In this document: in pieces, positions 6,939 to 12,443 of the stretch
Layout: the number at the start of each line of letters is the position of its first letter
How positions within the stretch are numbered: position 1 is the first letter of the stretch
From: Treponema sp.
GTDB taxonomy: Bacteria > Spirochaetota > Spirochaetia > Treponematales > Treponemataceae
NCBI GenBank assembly: GCA_016294035.1
Contig: JAEDCT010000006.1
Span: forward strand, 1 to 64,000
Reading direction: 5' to 3'
Length of the DNA stretch: 64,000 nt
Made by a program: the position numbers and the translations under genes
Notes under the pieces: generated by a model
The model's input: only the letters and a program-made list of their open reading frames with translations
What the model was told of the DNA's origin: nothing
Database searches by the model: none

Positions 6939-6966
6939 ACGCCCGCCCTCAAAACGAGAACGAGCG
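6939..6966 (-). terminator. 28-bp repeated hairpin, copy B
   Basis: Identical in all 28 bases to copies at 6073-6100 and 12227-12254. On the minus strand it would end transcripts coming through the gpmI remnant at 7092-7402. It also forms the right border of the DinJ-VapC cassette. Confidence 0.6.
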
Positions 6967-7091
6967 TATTTCGCTATGGTTTGTGCTGCGGGTCACGTCG
7001 GCACGAAACTAATTTATCTGGCAGCACAAGCTGCCCAGAGCATAGACTGATTTTAAACCGCAGACATAAAGTGTCTGTCGGTTTTCAAAAT
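6967..7091. repeat. Downstream flank of gpmI, duplicated copy
   Basis: These 125 bases match 12319-12443 end to end with few substitutions and no gap. Each copy sits directly after a gpmI stop codon (read leftward). The block contains hairpins (CTGGCAGC-ACAA-GCTG and ACCGCAGACA-TAAAG-TGTCTGTCGGT) and no gene. Confidence 0.7.
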
Positions 7092-7402
7092 CTATTTTAA
7101 CTTCAACATAGAAGCATCATAGTCACTTGGTGGAACAAATCCCATGAGCTGCATAAGTGTGCTTGGCCAAGAAGAGATTCCCAAACCTGAGTTCAATTCC
7201 AATTCATATTCCCCTTTATATTCTGGGTCATAGATAATACCTGGAACTGGGTTCAGTGAGTGTGATGTCTTTGGCTTTGGTTCGCCGTCGGCACCCATTG
7301 CAACAGAACCGTCTTTTTTGTGTTCGTACATATCGTCACTGTTTCCGTGGTCAGCAGTAAGACAGAGAATACCACCTGCTTTTTCAATGGCGGCCTTAAG
7401 AC
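7092..7402 (-). pseudogene. gpmI 3'-end remnant 1
   Basis: On the minus strand this encodes the last roughly 103 residues of a cofactor-independent phosphoglycerate mutase, from LKAAIEKAGGILCLTADHGN through SDDMYEHKKDG to SDYDASMLKLK and stop. Similarity to the intact gene starts abruptly at 7402 (TTAAGAC). The protein differs from the intact copy (VPPSDYDAS against KEPTDYDKS, and GSVAMGADGE against GSVAKDANGE), so it derives from another gpmI allele, not from a simple recent copy. It lacks the N-terminal catalytic serine domain and cannot be functional. Confidence 0.85.
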
Positions 7403-7447
7403 TTTTTTTATGTCAACAACTTTTTAAAAGTTCGCTAACTTTTTTTA

Positions 7448-7475
7448 TTGACTTTTATTTATATTATGCTATATT
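7448..7475 (+). promoter_or_regulatory. Promoter of the repeat-RNA/PBECR cassette, copy 1
   Basis: TTGACT (7448-7453) and TATATT (7470-7475) are spaced by 16 bases. Transcription would begin near 7481, exactly where the tandem 33-nt repeats start. The same promoter is found at 11529-11556. Confidence 0.7.
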
Positions 7476-7480
7476 TTAAA

Positions 7481-7546
7481 CGTCGGTTAGGAGACATTAA
7501 ACCCTATACCATTGGTCGTTGCAGAGACCTAAAACCTGCAACAATG
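7481..7546 (+). ncRNA. Two tandem 33-nt structured repeats (candidate RNA antitoxin), copy 1
   Basis: Units 7481-7513 and 7514-7546 share 20 of 33 positions. Each folds as a hairpin with a near-identical 11-nt loop, AGACATTAAAC (7492-7502) and AGACCTAAAAC (7525-7535). The stems differ but stay paired: TAGG with CCTA in unit 1, GTTGCAG with CTGCAAC in unit 2, so three pairs show compensatory change. TTAGG (7487-7491) can also pair with CCTAA in the second loop, and GTCGG (7482-7486) with CCGAC (7547-7551). The layout promoter, repeats, terminator, ORF is that of type III antitoxin RNAs; function is inferred. Confidence 0.55.
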
Positions 7547-7579
7547 CCGACTTTAATTTTGGAGTCGGCTTATTTTTTT
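7546..7579 (+). terminator. Intrinsic terminator between the repeat RNA and the PBECR gene, copy 1
   Basis: GCCGACT (7546-7552) and AGTCGGC (7563-7569) form a perfect 7-bp stem followed by TTATTTTTTT. It lies directly before the ATG at 7580. The left arm can pair instead with GTCGG at the RNA 5' end, which would compete with termination. The only GGAG before the ORF (7561-7564) lies partly in this hairpin. Confidence 0.75.
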
Positions 7580-8140
7580 ATGCATAATCAGACTCCAACT
7601 TTTAAACAAAATGTACTCTCTGCAATATGTAATGGTGCGCAAGTTTATAAAAACATATTTATTGATTTTGAATATCAAGTGTTTTCAAAATCCTTTACAA
7701 GGAACAGTTTCTATATAATTTCTGCAACAAAATCAAACTTCCTTCACTTGACTGGAGTCAATACTCAACTTTCCGCTGATCAATTTTTTGATAAAGCACT
7801 CAACAAAAGTCTTACTGAAAATGATTTTGATTTTACAAAAAAGGGACAGACTGAAAAAATGGTAAAGGGTTCTGTCAGAAGAAAATTTCGTTTTCTGTCC
7901 AGTCTTGATAAAATCTTTGGTAAACCAACTTTAGTTGAAGAATCTTTCAATAAAAATCAAGTTTCTTGTACTTTCGCAGTTTCTGAAAACTCTTTTACAT
8001 TGGGATTTATAGCATTGCCAAAATGTAGACCAAATACACTTTTAAAAGGCAATGAATTAAAAAATCCCCAGGCAATTGATTCGATAAAAAGACGTAAGAA
8101 AGGAGAATCTGAATTTGTAGATTTTCTTGATGAATACTAA
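7580..8140 (+). CDS. PBECR-type nuclease-like protein, candidate type III toxin, copy 1
   Basis: The 186-residue protein starts at ATG 7580; the longer frame back to 7448 would run through the promoter and terminator and is rejected. I see resemblance to PBECR4 proteins (phage-barnase-EndoU-colicin-RelE-like nucleases): KSNFLHLTGVNTQLSADQFF, the NDFDF stretch, and a late TLGFIALPKCRPNTLL segment. The tail is basic then acidic (SIKRRKKGESEFVDFLDEY). A ribonuclease toxin held by the upstream repeat RNA is the working model. The family call is from memory of motifs and needs a profile search. It converges on gpmI remnant 2. Confidence 0.6.
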   Translation: MHNQTPTFKQNVLSAICNGAQVYKNIFIDFEYQVFSKSFTRNSFYIISATKSNFLHLTGVNTQLSADQFFDKALNKSLTENDFDFTKKGQTEKMVKGSVRRKFRFLSSLDKIFGKPTLVEESFNKNQVSCTFAVSENSFTLGFIALPKCRPNTLLKGNELKNPQAIDSIKRRKKGESEFVDFLDEY

Positions 8141-8554
8141 AAAAACGCCCGCCACTTACAACAAAGTGAAGGACGTTAGTCCTGAACAAATGTCGCAAGC
8201 CGCTTCTCGGCTTACTTACCGAGTTTTGGATAAGCCAAAACTCGCTGCAATTACTTCCAGTTGATACGGCTGGTCAAGGCACGTTCGCCTTCGGCTCACT
8301 TAAAGCCTTGACACGTCCGTTTTGAGGGTGTCTGCCAAGCATACACCCTCAATCACTTGGTGGAACGAATGTCGCAAGGCTCACATTTTTGCATCCGCAA
8401 AAACCAGCAAATGTCGCACGCAAGCGTGCTTACCGAGTTTTGGACAAGCCAAAACTCGCTGCAATTACTTCCAGTTGATACGGCTGGTCAAGACACGTTC
8501 GCCTTCGGCTCCCTCAAGGTCTTGACTCAGCCGTTTCAACCTCAATTAAAAAAT
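8141..8554. repeat. Structured intergenic mosaic with a 105-bp direct repeat
   Basis: No gene is seen in this stretch. Bases 8218-8322 and 8432-8536 are direct repeats at a constant offset of 214 with no gaps. Each holds two hairpins: CGAGTTTTGG-x5-CCAAAACTCG and GTCAAGG(C)...CCTTGAC. Between them, near 8351-8366, is a shard TCACTTGGTGGAAC identical to part of the gpmI 3' end in remnant 1. The block occupies the place of the 125-bp gpmI flank seen in the other two units. Confidence 0.6.
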
Positions 8555-8853
8555 CTATTTGAGGTTGATCATACTCATATCATAGTCTGTTGGTGGAACA
8601 AAGCCCATCAACATCATCAAAGTGCTTGGCCAACTTGAAATTCCAAGACCTTCGTTCAAAGTCAAATCATATTCCCCCTTATATTCAGGGTCATAGATGA
8701 TGCCTGGAACTGGGTTCAGTGAGTGTGATGTTTTTGGTTTTGGTTCGCCGTCAGCGCCCATTGCAACAGAACCATCTTTTTTGTGTTCGTTCATGTCGTC
8801 ACTGTTTCCGTGGTCAGCTGTAAGACACAAAATTCCGCCGTTTTTTTCCATCC
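8555..8853 (-). pseudogene. gpmI 3'-end remnant 2
   Basis: The minus strand encodes about 100 C-terminal residues of phosphoglycerate mutase: MEKNGGILCLTADHGNSDDM, then NEHKKDGSVAMGADGEPKPK and a tail TDYDMSMINLK. It differs from both the intact gene and remnant 1 (for example EYDLTLNEGLG against EYELELNSGLG), so it is a third allele. Similarity fades at about 8850-8860, within a few codons of the remnant 1 breakpoint. It has no catalytic N-terminal half. The stop of the next minus-strand gene is about 20 bases further on. Confidence 0.82.
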
Positions 8854-8877
8854 GTTTCATAGCCTAACGCAAAAAAA

Positions 8878-9795
8878 TTACGGGTAAGAAATTTCCACTG
8901 CTTTTACCAAACCACTGTTTTCCGTTGCTGTACAAAGCCGATTCCAAAAATCCTTTACATTTGACGAAGAAGAATCCATAACAGTATAAAAATTCTGGAG
9001 GTTTTTATAATGCAATTCCGGAAACTGTTTTAAAGTATCAAGTTTAAGTCTCTCAAATCCAATGTTGTTCGCATCGTAAATTTCTGCAGGAACAAATGAA
9101 TACATTCCATTAACAGGATTATCATATCTTGCGCCTTCATAATAAGTATTCATTGTTGTTGCTTTAAGAGGGACAATATTTTTGCATCCACATCCGTTAA
9201 TAAGTTCATGCTGCTTTCTTGGAATTGCTCCACAAGAATTCTTCTTAAAAAAGAAAGTATCCAGAACAATTTTTTTATATTTACCGTATTCATCAATTCC
9301 AAGAAGTGAGTTTTTGTCTGACAAAAGGAACTTTCTTGAATTATTTACTACAAAAACCGTATCCAGCAGAAAGTCAGTTCCTCTTACACATCCAAACAAA
9401 ATTATTGAACCTGCATTTAAGTTTTTCATAACAACACTACGCTGATTCTGGCGACATATTGCATACTTAAAATATTTTCCAAATACAAGCGGATCCGTAT
9501 TCATTTGTCCGGGAAAAGGAGAAGAAACAGGCATAATAGGTTCAATAACATATTTTGGCATATCAGTTCCTGAAACCGCCTGAAGTTTTTGAACTTTGGC
9601 AGGAGGTTCCCACTCGCCCCAGAAAGTCAGTGAATCCTTTTGAGGAACACCGTTTGAATCAATATAAGTTCCATCTGCATGAATAAAATTTCTTGCATGA
9701 GTTTTATTTGAGTTCCAGTTTTTTATACCTGCCGCCAATTCTTGTTTTGAATAATGATGCTCATTACCAGGATGTGGAAACTGTATTACTTTCAT
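8878..9795 (-). CDS. Conserved protein of unknown function (MKVIQFPHPG-x-EH family)
   Basis: The 305-residue protein starts at ATG 9795 behind AGAGGAAAT. I recall similar proteins opening with MKVIQFPHPG-EH but know no function. Visible marks are WGEWEPPAKV (about 60-70), NTDPLVFGKYFKYAICRQNQ (about 100-120), a hydrophobic core GSIILFGCVRGTDFLLDTVF, and several Cys (CGC near residue 205). There is no signal peptide or membrane span; it is probably a cytoplasmic globular enzyme. Its 3' end abuts gpmI remnant 2, so it belongs to the cargo inserted between gpmI fragments. Confidence 0.7.
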   Translation of the reverse strand: MKVIQFPHPGNEHHYSKQELAAGIKNWNSNKTHARNFIHADGTYIDSNGVPQKDSLTFWGEWEPPAKVQKLQAVSGTDMPKYVIEPIMPVSSPFPGQMNTDPLVFGKYFKYAICRQNQRSVVMKNLNAGSIILFGCVRGTDFLLDTVFVVNNSRKFLLSDKNSLLGIDEYGKYKKIVLDTFFFKKNSCGAIPRKQHELINGCGCKNIVPLKATTMNTYYEGARYDNPVNGMYSFVPAEIYDANNIGFERLKLDTLKQFPELHYKNLQNFYTVMDSSSSNVKDFWNRLCTATENSGLVKAVEISYP

Positions 9796-9814
9796 ATTTC
9801 CTCTTTGTTTGTTT

Positions 9815-9937
9815 CAGGGGATGTCCAATAAGTTCTGTCATGCCGATCTTGTTTAAGCAATTACACTAAATACTGTGTAAGGATTTTGAAGCAAGTTCGG
9901 AATGACACTATAAACCTGACTTATTGAACATTCCCTG
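9815..9937. mobile_element. 123-bp inverted-repeat element (MITE- or REP-like)
   Basis: The left end CAGGGGATGTCCAATAAGT (9815-9833) is the inverse of the right end ACTTATTGAACATTCCCTG (9919-9937) at 17 of 19 positions. Inner segments TCATGCC and GGAATGA extend the pairing. It encodes nothing and lies between two minus-strand genes. No target-site duplication is obvious. Confidence 0.5.
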
Positions 9938-9968
9938 ATTAATATTTTACTTACAGCTTTTGCAAATT

Positions 9969-11063
9969 TTAGTTGTTTTTTGCAGTACGCACAACACGGA
10001 AACCTCTTCTGTTGTCATAGTTGTACGGAGGATATTCGCTACAATTGTAGACCTCGCATTTGCCACCCCAGCTAGACCAGTCATCGCCCCTCTGCACACG
10101 AGTACCATCTTGATACCCGCTTGAAATACTTTTAGCCCAGTCCCAGCACCATTCAGACACATTTCCGCTCATGTCGTAAAGTCCATAACCGTTTGCTTTC
10201 TTTGTCTTTACTTCTATTGTGCCTTCAGCATTATACCAGGCAACTTCATCTAGAATGTCGCTGCCTGCGTAAGTGCAGTGTTCTCCGCCACGGGCAAGCC
10301 ATTCCCATTCTGCAGCTGTTGGTAAGCGGTAGCCGTCTGCTTCAAAATTGCAGGTTGCTTCATTCCATGCAGTATTTTTTCTTGTTGGTATTGATTCGAA
10401 GGCAAGTTCTGCCCAGTCTGTTACTCCGTCAACTGAATAGCATGGTGTAAGGTTTTCTGCGATTGATTTTTTATTACAGTATGTAATTGCTATGTACCAG
10501 TTTACTCTGTTCACTGGATTGTTAAGGACTTCATCGCCTGTAAGCTCTTTTCCGTTCTTGTCATAGGCTTTTGCAGTACTTAGGTCTTTTTGCATTATTT
10601 CCTTGAATTCACCCCTTGTTACTTCATGGTCACACACAATAAGTGTTGGAATTGTAAGCTGTTTTCCGCTTACGAAAATGTATGATTTTGGTATCCAGGT
10701 TTCGCTTCCTGTGATTGTAACGCCTGCAACTTTTACATAATTTTCATCTAAGCGAATGTATTTTAGTTTTTCAATTACTTCTGTTGCTTTGTAACCGCAA
10801 ACTGAACATTCTTTTTCTTTTGTTCCTTCTGCTTCTCCTGTTGGCTCCAGTATGGTTACCCATTCACCAAAAATGTGCTCATTCTTGTCCTTTACCTGGT
10901 CTGTGTGCCCACATGTTGCTGCATGCCAGTGGTGTGTTGCGTCGCTGGTCCATTCTGATGCGAATGTGTGATTGTTTTCTGATTCTAATGAACAGCTTGC
11001 CATTCCCAATGCAAGACCTGCAGTAAGTGCAAGCCCTGCAACCTTTTTAAAAATACTTTTCAT
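9969..11063 (-). CDS. FGE-sulfatase (SUMF1-fold) lipoprotein, possible DGR target
   Basis: The 364-residue product starts at ATG 11063 behind GGGAG. The signal peptide ends in the lipobox LGMASC, so it is a lipoprotein. Residues of about 30-95 have paired CxxC-like motifs (HAATCGHTDQ, KECSVCGYKA) around HWH. The rest is a formylglycine-generating-enzyme/C-type-lectin fold: VTRGEFKEIM, NRVNWYIAITYCNK, RLPTAAEWEWLARGG, GLYDMSGNVSEWCWDW and a final RGFRVVRTAKNN. The usual RGGSW near the end is RGDDW, and the last 35 residues vary as in TvpA-type retroelement targets of Treponema. A binding or surface-display role is more likely than catalysis. Confidence 0.8.
   Translation of the reverse strand: MKSIFKKVAGLALTAGLALGMASCSLESENNHTFASEWTSDATHHWHAATCGHTDQVKDKNEHIFGEWVTILEPTGEAEGTKEKECSVCGYKATEVIEKLKYIRLDENYVKVAGVTITGSETWIPKSYIFVSGKQLTIPTLIVCDHEVTRGEFKEIMQKDLSTAKAYDKNGKELTGDEVLNNPVNRVNWYIAITYCNKKSIAENLTPCYSVDGVTDWAELAFESIPTRKNTAWNEATCNFEADGYRLPTAAEWEWLARGGEHCTYAGSDILDEVAWYNAEGTIEVKTKKANGYGLYDMSGNVSEWCWDWAKSISSGYQDGTRVQRGDDWSSWGGKCEVYNCSEYPPYNYDNRRGFRVVRTAKNN
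9972..10075 (-). other. Candidate DGR variable region in the FGE-type lipoprotein
   Basis: The segment from RGDDWSSWGGKCEVYN to DNRRGFRVV matches the position of variable repeats in FGE-fold proteins, where N-derived codons scatter among fixed W, C, P and GFR residues. Here the variable sites read Y, N, C, S, E, Y, P, Y, N, Y, D, N. No template repeat or reverse transcriptase is in the window. Confidence 0.4.
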
Positions 11064-11120
11064 TTAGTACTCCCATAAAAAGTTAATGAGGAAATATCAA
11101 TTTCCGAATTGACTTTTTAA

Positions 11121-11381
11121 GCACATTCGCAATGAAATGAGAATGTGCAGTCAATAAAAAGTTTGCAACGCAAACTTATAATAGATAAAAACTGCGCCAT
11201 TTCAGCAGTTTTTATCTAACACTCCTTTTCTAGCACAGGTTTCGACGGGCTCAACCGACGCTAGAAAAAATTTAAAACAAAAAAGGCAATTTCAGAAACG
11301 GCGGTGGTTGAGCCTGTCGAAACCACCTTTATTCAAGGTCATTTCAACAAGTTCAATGACCACAGTCACTGAAATTGCCTT
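11121..11381. repeat. Nested inverted-repeat region upstream of the FGE lipoprotein
   Basis: This gene-free stretch holds at least five palindromes: GCACATTC/GAATGTGC (11121-11148), GTTTGC/GCAAAC (11161-11175), a perfect 13-bp stem AGATAAAAACTGC/GCAGTTTTTATCT (11183-11217), GGTTTCGACGGGCTCAACC (11238-11256) facing GGTTGAGCCTGTCGAAACC (11306-11324), and AAGGCAATTTCAG (11283-11295) facing CTGAAATTGCCTT (11369-11381). The GGTTTCGAC-GGCTCAACC type is a common REP-like repeat. No gene is seen from 11064 to 11528. Confidence 0.6.
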
Positions 11382-11528
11382 ATTATTCCCGTAATTAAAT
11401 TTTGCTGACGAAAGACTATTATTATCCCATGATGAACTGATGAACTGATGATGGTAGGACTTAGAAATCTTTCTGTCAACATGCAAATTATTATAACATA
11501 GATTTTAAAAGTTCGCTAACTTTTTTTA

Positions 11529-11556
11529 TTGACTTTTATTTATATTATGCTATATT
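11529..11556 (+). promoter_or_regulatory. Promoter of the repeat-RNA/PBECR cassette, copy 2
   Basis: TTGACT (11529-11534) and TATATT (11551-11556) with a 16-base spacer are the same as at 7448-7475. Identity between the two cassettes begins just upstream, at TTTTAAAAGTTCGCTAAC. Confidence 0.7.
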
Positions 11557-11561
11557 TTAAA

Positions 11562-11627
11562 CGTCGGTTAGGAGACATTAAACCCTATACCATTGGTCGT
11601 TGCAGAGACCTAAAACCTGCAACAATG
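11562..11627 (+). ncRNA. Two tandem 33-nt structured repeats (candidate RNA antitoxin), copy 2
   Basis: Units 11562-11594 and 11595-11627 are identical to copy 1 at 7481-7546. Loops AGACATTAAAC and AGACCTAAAAC are preserved. Both copies keep promoter, repeats and terminator unchanged while the ORF 3' end has drifted, so the RNA part appears to be under constraint or was recently duplicated. Confidence 0.55.
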
Positions 11628-11660
11628 CCGACTTTAATTTTGGAGTCGGCTTATTTTTTT
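11627..11660 (+). terminator. Intrinsic terminator between the repeat RNA and the PBECR gene, copy 2
   Basis: GCCGACT and AGTCGGC form the same 7-bp stem followed by TTATTTTTTT, ending one base before ATG 11661. Confidence 0.75.
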
Positions 11661-12221
11661 ATGCATAATCAGACTCCAACTTTTAAACAAAATGTACTCT
11701 CTGCAATATGTAATGGTGCGCAAGTTTATAAAAACATATTTATTGATTTTGAATATCAAGTGTTTTCAAAATCCTTTACAAGGAACAGTTTCTATATAAT
11801 TTCTGCAACAAAATCAAACTTCCTTCACTTGACTGGAGTCAATACTCAACTTTCCGCTGATCAATTTTTTGATAAAGCACTCAACAAAAGTCTTACTGAA
11901 AATGATTTTGATTTTACAAAAAAGGGACAGACTGAAAAAATGGTAAAGGGTTCTGTCAGAAGAAAATTTCGTTTTCTGTCCAGTCTTGATAAAATCTTTG
12001 GTAAACCAACTTTAGTTGAAGAATCTTTCAATAAAAATCAAGTTTCTTGTACTTTCGCAGTTTCTGAAAACTCTTTTACATTGGGATTTATAGCATTGCC
12101 AAAATGTAGACCAAATACACTTTTAAAAGGCAATGAATTAAAAAATCCCAAGTCAATTGATTCGATAAAAAGACGAAAAAGAGGGGAAAGTGAATTTGTA
12201 GATTTTCTTGATGAATACTAA
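11661..12221 (+). CDS. PBECR-type nuclease-like protein, candidate type III toxin, copy 2
   Basis: The 186-residue product is the same as copy 1 (7580-8140) except near the C-terminus, where NPQAIDSIKRRKKGESE becomes NPKSIDSIKRRKRGESE. Most DNA changes lie in the last 80 bases of the gene. The same start logic applies: ATG 11661 directly follows the terminator. The gene converges on intact gpmI, separated by two leftward terminators and the 125-bp flank. If these are toxins, both copies would be controlled by identical RNAs and could cross-neutralise. Confidence 0.6.
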   Translation: MHNQTPTFKQNVLSAICNGAQVYKNIFIDFEYQVFSKSFTRNSFYIISATKSNFLHLTGVNTQLSADQFFDKALNKSLTENDFDFTKKGQTEKMVKGSVRRKFRFLSSLDKIFGKPTLVEESFNKNQVSCTFAVSENSFTLGFIALPKCRPNTLLKGNELKNPKSIDSIKRRKRGESEFVDFLDEY

Positions 12222-12226
12222 AAAAA

Positions 12227-12254
12227 ACGCCCGCCCTCAAAACGAGAACGAGCG
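12227..12254 (-). terminator. 28-bp repeated hairpin, copy C
   Basis: Identical to copies A (6073-6100) and B (6939-6966). On the minus strand the 11-bp G-U-containing stem is followed by a T run, giving a second stop for gpmI transcripts. Confidence 0.65.
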
Positions 12255-12283
12255 CATTACGCAAAAACCAATAAAGGACTTGC

Positions 12284-12318
12284 AAAAAAAAAAGCCTGTT
12301 CCCAAAATGGAAACAGGC
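12284..12318 (-). terminator. Intrinsic terminator of gpmI
   Basis: On the minus strand GCCTGTTTCC pairs with GGGAACAGGC around ATTTT and is followed by ten T. It lies 125 bases past the gpmI stop. Confidence 0.8.
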
Positions 12319-12443
12319 GCATTTCGCTATGGTTTGTGCCGCGGGTCACGTCGGCACGAAACTAATTTATCTGGCAGCACAAGCTGTCCAGATATAGAAT
12401 GATTTTAAACCGCAGACATAAAGTGGCTGTCGGTTTTGAAAAT
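12319..12443. repeat. Downstream flank of intact gpmI
   Basis: This 125-bp sequence is the partner of 6967-7091, equal in length, with few substitutions. It carries two hairpins and no gene. Confidence 0.7.

Noticed and set aside
7448..7579. N-terminal 44 residues of the longest PBECR frame (also at 11529-11660)
   Set aside because: This frame begins with the -35 box read as a TTG codon and runs through the promoter, both RNA repeats and the terminator. Translation from ATG 7580 or 11661 is far more likely.
7481..7579. Known riboswitch class in the PBECR leader
   Set aside because: I compared it from memory with preQ1, fluoride, ZTP, THF, SAM and guanidine consensus cores and found no match. 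The 33-nt duplication of a hairpin fits repeat-type antitoxin RNA better, though an unknown riboswitch is not excluded.
8322..8638. Small plus-strand frames over the 105-bp repeats
   Set aside because: They follow the repeat structure and the antisense of gpmI remnant 2; there are no starts with ribosome-binding sites.
11292..11486. 64-residue minus-strand frame
   Set aside because: It consists of REP-like inverted repeats (the VIELVEM...FDRLNHR translation is typical of such repeats) and has no ribosome-binding site.
6073..12254. Integron attC sites and gene cassettes
   Set aside because: The direct repeats suggested cassettes, and T. denticola has an integron, but no RYYYAAC/GTTRRRY core pairs or integrase gene are seen, and the 28-bp repeat behaves as a terminator.
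1..12440. CRISPR array
   Set aside because: The repeats at 1741-1870, 8218-8536 and the 33-nt units were checked; none shows three or more equal repeats with unique equal-length spacers, and no cas gene is present.
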